Of a stretch of DNA of 64,000 nt, positions 20,874-30,249 are shown piece by piece; the first letter of the stretch is position 1; the number at the start of each line of letters is the position of its first letter. This DNA comes from Chloroflexota bacterium (GTDB lineage: Bacteria > Chloroflexota > Anaerolineae > Anaerolineales > DRMV01): positions 1 to 64,000 of the forward strand of contig DRMV01000047.1 of the NCBI GenBank assembly GCA_011322445.1, given 5' to 3'. A program made the translations under genes and the position numbers. The notes under the pieces were generated by a model. The model had not been told where the DNA came from. It saw nothing but the letters and a program-made list of their open reading frames with translations, and made no database searches.

Positions 20874-21152
20874 ATGCCAGCCTATACCTTCCGTTGCCGC
20901 GTTTGCGGCGAGGTTTTTACCCGCCGTTACAGTTTCCGTGACGATTTGAGTGCCGTGACCTGCCCGCAAGGCCATCGCGAAGTGGAGCGGGTCTTCGTTC
21001 CACCGGCGGTGGTTTTCAAGGGCAGCGGCTTCTACATCACCGACCACGGGCGTGGAGGCCACAATAATGGTGGCAAAAGCAAGCCTGCGAGCAAGCCCGC
21101 GGCTTCTGCCAAGACCTCTGAGGCCTCTAAGCAACCCGCTGCTGCGGCGTAG
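20874..21152 (+). CDS. FmdB-type zinc ribbon protein
   Basis: This is a small protein of 92 residues. A CxxC pair near the start (FRCRVCGEVF) matches the FmdB/CxxC regulatory-protein family. The second half of the zinc site is unusual: VTCPQGH offers Cys and His instead of the common CPxC. A Lys/Ala/Ser-rich tail of about 30 residues follows. Function is unknown; some relatives are called regulators on weak grounds. Confidence 0.8.
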   Translation: MPAYTFRCRVCGEVFTRRYSFRDDLSAVTCPQGHREVERVFVPPAVVFKGSGFYITDHGRGGHNNGGKSKPASKPAASAKTSEASKQPAAAA

Positions 21153-21349
21153 AACCTTTCCCCCTTGCTCGGGCTCGTCCTTCAGTCGAAGGAGCAGCGG
21201 GGTGAGGTTCGACGCGGTGCGCGCCTTTTTGCTTTCACCCGGGGCAGGATACCAGCCTGCCCCGTCCGCGCGTTTGGGGTAAAATGGACGCGCTCGCTCT
21301 CACTCCCGACCAGGGCTGGTTGGCACTTCCTCACTCCTGAAATTCCCCC

Positions 21350-23383
21350 ATGCTTCTTTCCACTCCCTCCCCTCTCGCGAAAGCCTACGGCGCGCGCGAT
21401 CTATTCCAGAACGTCCGCCTCAGCGTGCCTCACGGCGCGCGCATTGGCATCGTTGGCCCCAACGGTGTGGGCAAAACCACCCTGCTGCGCATCCTCATCG
21501 GCGAAGAGGAACCCACCGAAGGCCGCGTGCAGCGCGCCAAGGGCCTGCGCATCGGCTATCTGCCGCAGAACCCCGAAGCCGTGCTGGAAAGCGCCGCGGG
21601 GGAGGTCCCCCTGCACGATTTCGTCGCGGCCGCACTGGACGACCTGCGCCGCATGGAAGCCCGCCTGGCCGAAATGGCGGCGGCCATGCAAGGCGACGCG
21701 GCTTCCCCCGAAAGCATCGCCCGCTACGGTAGCCTGCAGGCCGAATTCGAGCGCCGCGGGGGCTACACCTACCAAAGCCGCCTGAAGCGTGTTTTGCAGG
21801 GCATGGGCTTCCGCGAAGCCGATTTCGCCCGCCCCCTGCGCCAACTTTCCGGCGGCCAGCGCACCCGCGCGTACCTCGCCCGCCTGCTCCTCGAAGCCCC
21901 CGACCTGCTGGTGCTGGACGAGCCCACCAACCACCTCGACATTCAGGCCGTGGCCTTCCTGGAAGGCTTTCTGAAGCAATATGAGGGCGCGGTGCTGTTC
22001 GTTTCCCACGACCGTTACTTCCTCGACCAGGTGGCGCAGGCCATTTGGGAACTCAGCCCTCACGGGCTGGAAACCTACCGCGGCAATTACAGCGCCTACG
22101 TGGCCGACCGCCGCCGCCGTTGGGAAGCCCGCCGCGAGCAGTGGGAAGCCGAACTCGCCCGCCTGCACAAGGATTTGGCCTACATCAAGCGCAACATCGC
22201 GGGTCAGAACACCACACAGGCCAAAGGCCGCCTGCGCCGTCTGAGCCGCGCCATCCTGGCGCTGGAAAAGGGCGGTCTGCACGCGCTGCAAAGCACGTCA
22301 TGGAGCCGCCTGAGCGCAGAACTGGACGTCCACGCTACGGTCATGCCGGTGGCCGAGGCCGAGCGGCGGCTGAGAGCGCTTCGTTTTCCCGAACCCCAGC
22401 CCCCCGAACTGCACCTGCGGCTGGACGCGTCCCACCGCTCCGGCGACATCGTGCTGCGCACCCACGACCTCGCGGTGGGCTACGCGGACGCGGCAACGCC
22501 CCTTTTCCGCGTGCCCGACCTCACCCTGCGCCGCGGGGAATGCGTTGCGCTCATCGGCCCCAACGGCGCGGGCAAAACCACGTTTTTGAAGACCATTTTG
22601 GGGCAGCAGCCGCCCTACGCGGGGCGGGTGGAACTCGGTGCGTCGCTGAAAATCGGCTATTTTGCCCAGGCTGCCGCGCAACTCGACCCGCGTGAAACCG
22701 TGCTGAACGCGCTGCTGCGCGCCGCGCCGCGCCTCACGCCCGCAGAAGCCCGCGACCACCTCGCCCGCTACCTCTTCCGCGGAGACGATATCGCCAAACC
22801 GGTGCAAGCCCTTTCCGGCGGCGAGCGCAGCCGGTTGGTGCTGGCGCAACTCGCGCTCAGCGGCGCGAATTTCCTGTTGCTCGATGAGCCCACCAACCAC
22901 CTCGACATCCCCGCGCAGGAAGCCCTGCAAAGCCTGCTGGCCGATTACCCCGGTACGATTTTGCTGGTTTCCCACGACCGCTACCTCATCCGTGCCCTGG
23001 CATCGCAGATTTGGGAAATCCGCCCGCAGGCTGCCGCGCTCATCGTGTTTTTGGGCGACTACGACGCCTACCTGGCCGCGCGGGAAGCCGCACCCGCGCA
23101 AAGCAAAACCGCCCGCCCCACGGGGGACGAGCGACAGACCCAACGCGAGCGGGAAGGACTTTCCAAGAACCAGCGGCGGCGCATCGAGCGGGAAATCGCG
23201 CGGATGGAAGAGGAAATCGCCGCGCTGGAAGACGCGCTGGCCGCGCTGGAAGCCCGCCTGGCCGCGCCACCTGACGACCCCGCGGAAGTGCGCCGCCTGG
23301 GCGAAGCCTACGCGGCCCAACAGGCCGAACTGGAAGCCCTTTACGCTCGCTGGGAAGGGCTGCACAAGCAATTGGAGGCGTGA
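21350..23383 (+). CDS. ABC-F family ATPase
   Basis: ABC-F proteins act on the ribosome and have no membrane domain. The protein has 677 residues with two nucleotide-binding domains in tandem. Domain 1 has GPNGVGKTT near residue 37, LSGGQRTR and LVLDEPTNHLD. Domain 2 has GPNGAGKTT near 403, LSGGERSR and LLLDEPTNHLD. The linker (about 245-320) is the P-site tRNA-interaction region. A C-terminal charged coiled coil (about 585-677) resembles Uup/YdiF. A GGTAAAATGG stretch at 21279-21288 may be the -10 of its promoter. Confidence 0.93.
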   Translation: MLLSTPSPLAKAYGARDLFQNVRLSVPHGARIGIVGPNGVGKTTLLRILIGEEEPTEGRVQRAKGLRIGYLPQNPEAVLESAAGEVPLHDFVAAALDDLRRMEARLAEMAAAMQGDAASPESIARYGSLQAEFERRGGYTYQSRLKRVLQGMGFREADFARPLRQLSGGQRTRAYLARLLLEAPDLLVLDEPTNHLDIQAVAFLEGFLKQYEGAVLFVSHDRYFLDQVAQAIWELSPHGLETYRGNYSAYVADRRRRWEARREQWEAELARLHKDLAYIKRNIAGQNTTQAKGRLRRLSRAILALEKGGLHALQSTSWSRLSAELDVHATVMPVAEAERRLRALRFPEPQPPELHLRLDASHRSGDIVLRTHDLAVGYADAATPLFRVPDLTLRRGECVALIGPNGAGKTTFLKTILGQQPPYAGRVELGASLKIGYFAQAAAQLDPRETVLNALLRAAPRLTPAEARDHLARYLFRGDDIAKPVQALSGGERSRLVLAQLALSGANFLLLDEPTNHLDIPAQEALQSLLADYPGTILLVSHDRYLIRALASQIWEIRPQAAALIVFLGDYDAYLAAREAAPAQSKTARPTGDERQTQREREGLSKNQRRRIEREIARMEEEIAALEDALAALEARLAAPPDDPAEVRRLGEAYAAQQAELEALYARWEGLHKQLEA

Positions 23384-23672
23384 GCAGGTGCTCTGATGCC
23401 AGGTTTTCGGGGATGCTCAGATGCCCGGATGCTCAGATGCCCGGATGCTCAGATGCCCGGATGCTCAGATGCCCGGATGCTCAGATGCCCGGATGCTCAG
23501 ATGCCCGGATGCTCAGATGCCCGGATGCCCGGGTTGGTCTTCCCCCAACCTCTTGATGCCTTTGTGCTGAGCGGAACGCTAACGGCACAGCGCGTTTTAA
23601 TGACGGTTGCTCCCCCATCTCTGCTCAACTTATCCGAAACGCAAGGTCACACCGGGCGCGACGCCGCGGCGT
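23384..23672. other. Convergent intergenic region dominated by a 16-bp array
   Basis: These 289 bp separate the ABC-F gene (plus) and aroKB (minus), both ending here. The 16-bp array fills 23412-23523. In the remaining bases I see only a short G/C hairpin near 23530-23551 and no gene. Confidence 0.6.
23412..23523. repeat. 16-bp tandem repeat array (7 units)
   Basis: Seven identical copies of GATGCTCAGATGCCCG run without interruption, followed by a truncated unit. Each unit itself contains two half-copies beginning with GATGC. 16 is not a multiple of three, and the repeats lie between two stop codons, so it is non-coding. Copy number is likely variable between strains. Confidence 0.95.
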
Positions 23673-25250
23673 CTACTCGGCGGCCAGCACGCTGCGGATG
23701 GCCTCTTCCGGCGCCGTGATGCCCACGCGCACCTTGCCCACGCGCACGGGCAGGGCAAACCGCAACTGCCCGGCGGCCTTTTTCTTGTCGTGGCGCATGG
23801 CCTGCCAGATGGCGTCGGTGGAAAGCCCCGCGGGGATGGTGGTAGGCAGGTGCCATGCCTTCAACGCGGCGGCGATTTCCTCGGCCAGCGCGGCGGAGGC
23901 CAGCCCCAGCCAGGCGGCCAGGCGGGCTTCGGCCACCATGCCGATGGCCACGGCCTCGCCGTGCCGCAGCCGGAAGCCGGAGGCCGCTTCGACCCCGTGG
24001 CCGATGGTATGCCCCAGGTTGAGCGCGGCCCGCTGGCGGCCTTCGTAGGGGTCGGCTTCGATGACGCGGATTTTCACCGCCATGCCGCGCGCCACTTCCG
24101 CGGTCATGGTTTCCCGCGCGCCGCGGGCAGCTAGGGCAAACAGCGCGGGGTCGCCGATGACACCGTGCTTGACCACCTCGGCCATGCCGTTGCGGAACTC
24201 GGCCTCGGGCAGGGTGGCGAGCATCTCGGGGTCGGCCAGCACCAGGCGGGGCGGGTGGAATGCTCCCACCAGGTTCTTCCCCGCGGGCAGGTCTGCGCCG
24301 GTTTTGCCGCCCAGCCCCGCGTCGGTCATCGCCAGCAGGGTGGCAGGCAGGTTGACCCACGCCACGCCGCGCATGTAGGTGGCCGCGGCAAAGCCGGCCA
24401 GGTCGCCGACCACGCCACCGCCCAGGGCTACCACGGTGCTGCCGCGCTCCAGCCCGGCTTGCAGGAAGCCTTCCCACAGGCGCTGCACGGTTGCCACGGT
24501 TTTGTGGGCTTCGCCCGCGGGGAAGACCAGCCGCGCGACACGATAGCCCGCAGCCTCGAGGGAAGCCTGCACCGCGTCGCCGTGCAGGGCTGCCACCGTG
24601 GCGTCGCTGACCAGCGCCACCGGCCCTTCCAGTCCGGCGGCGCGCAGCCAGGCCCCCACACGCTGCCGCACCCCCGGCTGCACGGCCACGGTGTAGCCTT
24701 CGGGCGCCCACGGCGAGGTCATACCCCGCAGGTGAAAGCGCCCCAGGCGAATTTGGGCTTCCCACAGGGCGGCTTCAGGTGAGTGACGGTCGGTGCGCAG
24801 GCGAAGGGGGAAACTGCGGTAGTGGGCTTCTCGTGTGTCCAGGAGTTCCTGCAGGCGGCGGGCGCGGGCCGTGGGGGAATCACCGGCCAGCAGTGGCCGC
24901 TGCCCCTGGGCGGCTTCCGCACGGGCGAGCAAGGTTTCCGGGGTGGCTTCCAGCACCAGCACCTGGCCCGCGGCTTCGGCCCGACGGCGGTTGGCCGCGT
25001 CGAGCAGTGCACCCCCGCCCAAAGCCACCACCGCGTCGCCTGGCTGCTGCGTCACCGCCCTCAGCGCCTCGCTTTCCATGCGGCGGAAGGCGGGCTCGCC
25101 TTCTTCGGCAAAAATGCGCGGGATAGGTTTGCCGGCTGCGGCGGCGATGCGGTCATCGAGGTCAACGAAGGGTAGCCCCCAGGCGGCAGCCAAAGCGCGC
25201 CCTAAGGTGCTTTTGCCGGAAGCAGGAGGGCCGTAGAGGAAATATTTCAT
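23673..25250 (-). CDS. aroKB: Bifunctional shikimate kinase / 3-dehydroquinate synthase fusion
   Basis: This one protein of 525 residues carries two non-consecutive steps of the shikimate pathway. Residues 1-170 are shikimate kinase: P-loop GPPASGKST, the Asp pair in VDLDDRI, and GGGALL. Residues about 180-525 are dehydroquinate synthase: GGGVVGDLAGFAAATYMRG for NAD binding, KTGADLPAGKNLVG, and the zinc ligands in AEVVKHG and NLGHTIGHGVE. Fusions in this order are known from Thermotoga and some Chloroflexota. aroC lies 30 bp upstream on the same strand, so the two are probably one operon. The start has only a poor ribosome site. Confidence 0.95.
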   Translation of the reverse strand: MKYFLYGPPASGKSTLGRALAAAWGLPFVDLDDRIAAAAGKPIPRIFAEEGEPAFRRMESEALRAVTQQPGDAVVALGGGALLDAANRRRAEAAGQVLVLEATPETLLARAEAAQGQRPLLAGDSPTARARRLQELLDTREAHYRSFPLRLRTDRHSPEAALWEAQIRLGRFHLRGMTSPWAPEGYTVAVQPGVRQRVGAWLRAAGLEGPVALVSDATVAALHGDAVQASLEAAGYRVARLVFPAGEAHKTVATVQRLWEGFLQAGLERGSTVVALGGGVVGDLAGFAAATYMRGVAWVNLPATLLAMTDAGLGGKTGADLPAGKNLVGAFHPPRLVLADPEMLATLPEAEFRNGMAEVVKHGVIGDPALFALAARGARETMTAEVARGMAVKIRVIEADPYEGRQRAALNLGHTIGHGVEAASGFRLRHGEAVAIGMVAEARLAAWLGLASAALAEEIAAALKAWHLPTTIPAGLSTDAIWQAMRHDKKKAAGQLRFALPVRVGKVRVGITAPEEAIRSVLAAE

Positions 25251-25280
25251 GGCAACAGGGGGAGTTTGGCGGGCAGCCGG

Positions 25281-26462
25281 TTACGGTTCGGGCGGCCAGA
25301 AGGTGTGGGGCTGCCCGTCGAGGGGGAAGGCGTCACGATGCGGGTGGGGCAAGGCAGCAAAGCGGGCCTGGAGTTCGTCCAGGGTGTCGCCTCCCAGCCG
25401 TTCCAGTAGCGCGTCGGCGAGCACAAAGGCCAGCGCGGCTTCGACAATGGGCACAGCCCGCGGCACATGGCAGAAGTCGGAACGCTCGTAGCGGGTTTCG
25501 GCAGGCTGGCCGGTGTGCAGATCGGCGCTGGGCTGGGGGGTGAGGGTGGTGGCGATGGGCTTGAAAGCCACGCGCACCACCACGGGCTGGCCGTTGGTGA
25601 TGCCGCCTTCCAGACCGCCGGCGCGGTTGGTGGGGCGTTGCAGGCTGCCGTCGGGGGCGATGGTGATGGCGTCGTGGGCCTGGGTGCCGCGGCGGCGGGC
25701 ATTGGCAAAGGCATCGCCAATTTCCACGCCTTTCGCCGAAGGGATGCTGAGCAGCGCCGCGGCCAGGCGGGCGTCGAGGCGGCGTTCCCAATGCACGTGG
25801 GTGCCCAGACCGGGCGGCACGCCCAGGGCGAAGGCTTCCACGATGCCGCCCACGGTGTCGCGGGCCTTGATGGCGGCCTGGATTTCGGCGTGGAAAGCGT
25901 TGGCGGCTTCGGGTGTGGGCGCGCGGACGTCGTTGGTTTCAGCAGCCTGGGCGCGGGCGTCCAGCGGGAAGGCGGGGGCGAGGTCTGCTTCGGCCTGGCC
26001 GATGGCGCGCACATAGCCGCCGATGCGGATGCCAAACTGCGCGAGCAGGTGGCGGCAGACCGCCCCCGCGGCCACCCGGGCCACGGTTTCTCGCGCCGAG
26101 GCGCGCTCTAACGCCGGGCGCAGGTCGGCGTAGCCGTATTTCAACGCCGCGGTCAGGTCGGCGTGGCCGGGGCGCGGCACGGTCATCGGCGGCACGGCCT
26201 TGCCAGCCCATTGGGTGTGGTTGCGGTTTTCCAGCCACAGGCCCAGCGGCGCGCCGGTGGTGCGGCCTTCCAGCACGCCGCCCACAATGCGCACCCGGTC
26301 GCGCTCGATTTTCATGCGCGGCCCTGCGCCATACCCTTGCTGGCGGCGCGCCAGTTCGCGGTCGATCACCGCCGCGGGCAGCGGCAGCCCCGCGGGTAAG
26401 CCTTCCAGAATGGCTACATACCCCGGTCCGTGCGATTCACCGGCAGTTAGCAGCGTCAGCAT
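25281..26462 (-). CDS. aroC: Chorismate synthase
   Basis: This FMN-dependent enzyme makes chorismate, the last step of the shikimate pathway. The protein has 393 residues. Family signatures are GESHGPG near the start, RRQQGYGAGPRMKIE, RPGHADLTAALKYG, ERASARETVARVAAGA and the C-terminal LERLGGDTLDEL. The start is six bases after the stop of the upstream unknown gene, and aroKB follows 30 bp later. Confidence 0.97.
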   Translation of the reverse strand: MLTLLTAGESHGPGYVAILEGLPAGLPLPAAVIDRELARRQQGYGAGPRMKIERDRVRIVGGVLEGRTTGAPLGLWLENRNHTQWAGKAVPPMTVPRPGHADLTAALKYGYADLRPALERASARETVARVAAGAVCRHLLAQFGIRIGGYVRAIGQAEADLAPAFPLDARAQAAETNDVRAPTPEAANAFHAEIQAAIKARDTVGGIVEAFALGVPPGLGTHVHWERRLDARLAAALLSIPSAKGVEIGDAFANARRRGTQAHDAITIAPDGSLQRPTNRAGGLEGGITNGQPVVVRVAFKPIATTLTPQPSADLHTGQPAETRYERSDFCHVPRAVPIVEAALAFVLADALLERLGGDTLDELQARFAALPHPHRDAFPLDGQPHTFWPPEP

Positions 26463-26468
26463 GGCGGG

Positions 26469-27920
26469 TCAGGTCTCCTCGGCAATCACCATGCGCCCGT
26501 CGCGGGGCTCGTAATGGTGCGGCCCTTGCGGCACGCGCGGGCTGATTTCCAGCGCGCCGTTGTCCATCGCTTCCCAGATGGCCTGAAAGGGGGCTTTGCC
26601 CGGTACCCATTTTTCCACCACCACCATGCCGTGCCCCGGAATGATGGTGAAGGCTAAGGTGCGCGGGTCGGCAGGGTTGCGCAGGGTTTCAGCGCGGCGG
26701 AAGGCTTCGACGATGCCCTCGGCCTGGGCACGTGTCGCGCAGGAAACCGGGAAGTGGTGGTAGGCTGCGCTCATGGGGGCAAATTCCACCACCTGTGGGT
26801 CATAGGAAGCCACCCCGCGATGGCCGTGCAGTTTGGAGCGCACCACGGGCACGGTGTGTTCCTGCCAGCGAATGCGCGGCAGGACCTCGTCGATGGCAAA
26901 CAGTTCGACGGCTTCCGAGGAAGGCGGGTCGTTGCGTTTTCCTTCCACATGGCGCACCAGGGCGCCCTTGCGGTCGGGGCGCACGCCCACGATGACCGCC
27001 AGTTCATCTTCGGTGAGCGCGTCTTTGGCGACGGGGCGGGCGCTGCCGGTGATGGTGGCTACCAGCCCCGGGAAGGTCGGTTCCCAGGTGGCAAAACAGC
27101 CCTCGCTGTATTGTTCGGAAATGCTGGCTTCTAATGCCGGGACGGCCACGAGGTCGTTGATGCGCACCATTTGGGTGAAAAAGCGGCGCTGGCCGAAGGC
27201 TGCCCCGGCGCGCACCATCGCCCGCGGGGCTTCGGCGCGCTGCCATGCCTCGGCGGCGATGGGGGGCGGGACGATTTCATGGTCGGTCACTTCTTCGGCG
27301 CTGACCGCAGTGACCAGCCGCAGGGCAATGTCGGTGTAAAAGGTGTCGGGGTGGGTGAAAGGAATGCGGGGGTAGGCTCCCACCAGGTCGAAGAGGTAGG
27401 CTTCCTGGGGGCGGTTTTCCCCCACGGTGAGGATGATGCGCAACCCCTTGGCCTGCGCCTGCACCACCCGCTCCAGCGCGAGGAGGGGGCCGCCGCGCCG
27501 CCCCTGCTCGACCAGGGTGCGGTAAGCCTGAGGGGCCATGCCGGGGTAGGCAAAGTCTTCAGGGCGCGGGGGGTCGTGGGCCAGGGCTTCTGCCAGGTGG
27601 TCGAGCGCGGCCTGGAAACGGTGGGGCGACACCGCGACCACGGTGACCACGGTGGGGGTGGTTTGCAGGCGGAAGCGCCGCCGGGCGGTGAACATCAGCG
27701 CCTGCCGCCAGTTGAGCGGTTCGCCAAAGGGCGCGGTGGTGAAGATGAGGTTGGTGTCGGGGCGGGGCGGCTCGTCGATGCGGTGGCCTAAGGTGTGGAA
27801 GGCGGTGCGCAGCCCCGCAAGGACTTCTCGCGCCAGGGGGCTGGCGTTTTCCCCCGGCACGAATGCCACCCGCTGGGTAGCCAGCCAGGGATGGATGGGT
27901 AGCATGGGTTTGGTGGGCAT
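26469..27920 (-). CDS. Conserved-looking protein of unknown function (483 aa)
   Basis: I do not recognise this family. The start was placed at an ATG with GGAGGAAGCC directly upstream; the frame is open 12 codons further. The protein is soluble: no signal peptide and no membrane segment. Several stretches look like alternating alpha/beta: IILTVGENRPQEAYLFDLVGA in the first half, AVIVGVRPDRKGALV in the middle, and FTIIPGHGMVVVEKWVPG near the end. Cysteines are few. It is packed tightly before aroC (six bases), so it may be expressed with the shikimate genes, but nothing in the protein suggests an aromatic-pathway enzyme. Confidence 0.8.
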   Translation of the reverse strand: MPTKPMLPIHPWLATQRVAFVPGENASPLAREVLAGLRTAFHTLGHRIDEPPRPDTNLIFTTAPFGEPLNWRQALMFTARRRFRLQTTPTVVTVVAVSPHRFQAALDHLAEALAHDPPRPEDFAYPGMAPQAYRTLVEQGRRGGPLLALERVVQAQAKGLRIILTVGENRPQEAYLFDLVGAYPRIPFTHPDTFYTDIALRLVTAVSAEEVTDHEIVPPPIAAEAWQRAEAPRAMVRAGAAFGQRRFFTQMVRINDLVAVPALEASISEQYSEGCFATWEPTFPGLVATITGSARPVAKDALTEDELAVIVGVRPDRKGALVRHVEGKRNDPPSSEAVELFAIDEVLPRIRWQEHTVPVVRSKLHGHRGVASYDPQVVEFAPMSAAYHHFPVSCATRAQAEGIVEAFRRAETLRNPADPRTLAFTIIPGHGMVVVEKWVPGKAPFQAIWEAMDNGALEISPRVPQGPHHYEPRDGRMVIAEET

Positions 27921-27940
27921 GGCTTCCTCCCGGTAAGCAG

Positions 27941-27970
27941 CAGGGCGGGTTGACAAGCCAACCCGCCCTG
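27941..27970. other. Strong hairpin between rny and the unknown gene
   Basis: A perfect 12-bp stem (27941-27952 with 27959-27970) has a 6-nt loop. There is no T-run on either side, so it is either a Rho-independent-like element without a tail or an mRNA-stabilising or processing structure between rny and the downstream gene. Confidence 0.6.
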
Positions 27971-27986
27971 TTGAGTGCTCGTGAGG

Positions 27987-29528
27987 CTATTTGGCGTAGT
28001 CCACCGCGCGGGTTTCGCGGATCACGGTGACTTTGATCTGGCCGGGGTAGTGCAGGTTTTCCTCGACCTTTTTGGCGATGTCGCGCGCCAGGCGGGCGGC
28101 TTCCAGGTCGTCGATGTCTTCGGGGCGGACGATGATGCGAATTTCGCGCCCGGCCTGCAGGGCGTAACTTTCGCTCACGCCCTTGAAGGCGTTGGCGATT
28201 TCCTCGAGGGCGCGGACCCGCTTGAGGTAGTCTTCCAGGCTTTCGCGGCGTGCGCCGGGGCGGGCGCCGCTGATGGCATCGGCGGCTTCCACGATGATGG
28301 CTTCGACGCTTTCCTGCTCGACTTCGTGGTGGTGCGCCGCGACGGCGTTGATGACCTGGGGCGAAACGCCGTAGCGTTTCAGGAATTCCGCGCCGATGAG
28401 GGCGTGGGTGCCTTCCAGGTTGTGGTCCATGGCTTTGCCGATGTCGTGCAGCAGACCGCCGGCTTTGGCGACTTCGACGTCGGCACCCAGTTCGGCGGCG
28501 ATCACGGCAGCGAGTTTGGCGGTTTCGACGGCGTGATCCAACTGGTTTTGCCCGTAAGAGGTGCGGAACTTGAGCCGCCCCAGCATTTTGAGGACATCGG
28601 GGTGCAGCCCCGCGACCCCGGCTTCGTAGGCGGCTTCTTCGCCGGCTTCCATGATGATGCGCTCGACCTCTTCGCGTTCTTTGGCGACCACTTTTTCAAT
28701 GTGCGCGGGGTGAATGCGGCCATCGAGCACCAGTTTGGCTAAGGCGCGGCGGGCGATTTCCCGGCGCACGGGGTCGAAGGATGAGACGGTGACGGCTTCG
28801 GGGGTGTCGTCGACGATCACGTCGACCCCGGCGGCTTGCTCGAAGGCGCGGATGTTGCGCCCGTTGCGGCCAATGATGCGGCCTTTCATGTCGTCGGAAG
28901 GCAGCGGCACCACCGAGGTGGTGATTTCGGAAACATGCTCGGAAGCCACGCGCTGGATGGCCAGGGCAATCAGGCGGCGGGCGCGTTTTTCGCCTTCTTC
29001 TTTGGCTTCGGTTTCGACCTGCCGGATGATGCGCGCCATGTCGGCGCGGGCTTCTTGCTCGACTTCGGCCAGCAGTTGCTGGCGGGCTTCTTCGGCCGTC
29101 ATTTGGGCGATGCGCTGCAGGCGCTCCGATTGTTCGCGGTAGAGGCGCTCGACTTCGTTGGCGCGCTTGTCGAGGGCGCTCTGGCGCTTGTTGAGGGCTT
29201 GCTCACGGCGTTCCAGGCTTTCGGCGCGCCGGTCGAGTTCCTGGCGGCGGCGTTGCAGGCGCTCTTCTTCGCGCCGTAGTTCGCGCCGCGATTGTTTGAG
29301 GTGCTCTTCGACTTCCTGACGGGTTGCCAGGGCATCGTCTTTGGCGCGCAGCACGATTTCGCGAGCTTCGTCTTTGGCCTGCTGCACGATGCGCTCGGCC
29401 TCGGAAGCCACATCGGCCAGGCGTTTTTTGTCGGTGCGGGCTTTCCAGAAATAGCCCACGGCAAAGCCCGCGGCCAGGGCTATTAGCGATACAACCAGGA
29501 AGGTGATGAAAACAGTTAGTCCATGCAT
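27987..29528 (-). CDS. rny: Ribonuclease Y
   Basis: RNase Y is a membrane-anchored endoribonuclease that starts mRNA decay. The protein has 513 residues, normal for the family. An N-terminal membrane segment (about 4-25) is followed by a long charged coiled coil (about 30-200), a KH domain ([15 protein letters not shown] near 210) and an HD domain with the metal-binding HD in [11 protein letters not shown]. The ATG with GAGGAAACGCC upstream was chosen; it overlaps the end of recX by 13 bases, so translation is likely coupled. Confidence 0.97.
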   Translation of the reverse strand: MHGLTVFITFLVVSLIALAAGFAVGYFWKARTDKKRLADVASEAERIVQQAKDEAREIVLRAKDDALATRQEVEEHLKQSRRELRREEERLQRRRQELDRRAESLERREQALNKRQSALDKRANEVERLYREQSERLQRIAQMTAEEARQQLLAEVEQEARADMARIIRQVETEAKEEGEKRARRLIALAIQRVASEHVSEITTSVVPLPSDDMKGRIIGRNGRNIRAFEQAAGVDVIVDDTPEAVTVSSFDPVRREIARRALAKLVLDGRIHPAHIEKVVAKEREEVERIIMEAGEEAAYEAGVAGLHPDVLKMLGRLKFRTSYGQNQLDHAVETAKLAAVIAAELGADVEVAKAGGLLHDIGKAMDHNLEGTHALIGAEFLKRYGVSPQVINAVAAHHHEVEQESVEAIIVEAADAISGARPGARRESLEDYLKRVRALEEIANAFKGVSESYALQAGREIRIIVRPEDIDDLEAARLARDIAKKVEENLHYPGQIKVTVIRETRAVDYAK

Positions 29529-30202
29529 GGCGTTTCCTCGTCGTCCAGGGGAACCTCGGCGTCTGAGGCCGAGGGGGCATCGGGATGGCGTTGCTGCCAC
29601 GCCCTGAGCACGGCTTCCTTGACGATGTCGTAAGGGAAGCCGCGGCGTGCCAGGTAGGCGCTCATTTTGCGGCGGAATTCGGGCCAGGGAAGCCCCCCAT
29701 AGCGGCGGAGGGCTTTGCTGGCCGCGGCGTCCGCTGAGGCGGTCTCGTCTACGGCTTCCAGTGCCTGGGCGATAGCCTGTTCGGAGAGGCCCTTCTGGCG
29801 CAGTTCAGCGCGCAGGGCGCGGCGGCCGCGCGGGCGAAAGGTGGTGCGGTCGTTCACCCACGCGCGGGCAAAGGCAAGGTCGTTCACCAGCCCCAGGTCG
29901 CGCAGCCGGTCCAGCACGGCGGTAATGTCTTCCTCGGCGACGTCGCGGCGACGAAGATAACGGCGAATTTCTTCCTCCGTGCGCGGGCGGTAGCCGAGGT
30001 AGCGCAGGGCGCGCTGGTAGGCTTGTTCGCGGGCGTCGGCGGCGCGCAGACGGGCGATTTCTTCTTCGCTGAGCTCTTGCCCGACCTGCAACCAGGCCGC
30101 CACAATGCGGGCTAACCCGAAAGCAAATTCGCCGTCCAGGTAGATGTTGACCCGCTGGGGGTGGCGTTGTTGCGCCGTAATGGCGGTGATTTTCGGTGCC
30201 AT
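29516..30202 (-). CDS. recX: Regulatory protein RecX
   Basis: RecX binds RecA filaments and limits recombinase activity. The protein has 228 residues with three-helix repeats typical of the family: [35 protein letters not shown] and [20 protein letters not shown] short beta-rich N-terminal part and a C-terminal acidic tail are extra. GAGGGCAATC precedes the chosen ATG; the frame is open 14 codons upstream. recA lies upstream on the same strand, but 383 bp of structured sequence separate them. The end overlaps rny. Confidence 0.93.
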   Translation of the reverse strand: MAPKITAITAQQRHPQRVNIYLDGEFAFGLARIVAAWLQVGQELSEEEIARLRAADAREQAYQRALRYLGYRPRTEEEIRRYLRRRDVAEEDITAVLDRLRDLGLVNDLAFARAWVNDRTTFRPRGRRALRAELRQKGLSEQAIAQALEAVDETASADAAASKALRRYGGLPWPEFRRKMSAYLARRGFPYDIVKEAVLRAWQQRHPDAPSASDAEVPLDDEETPCMD

Positions 30203-30222
30203 GATTGCCCTCGCGGGCATGC

Positions 30223-30249
30223 AAAAAGCCGTGGCACGCGCCACGGCTT
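30223..30249 (-). terminator. Intrinsic terminator between recA and recX
   Basis: A 10-bp stem (30226-30235 with 30240-30249) and 4-nt loop is followed on the minus strand by TTTTT. It lies just before recX and 340 bp after the recA stop, so it would end a transcript covering the hairpin-rich region. Confidence 0.8.

Noticed and set aside
23396..23719. Open frame across the 16-bp array
   Set aside because: 16-bp units shift the frame each time, and the translation is only repeated MPG/CSDAR-like peptide without a ribosome site.
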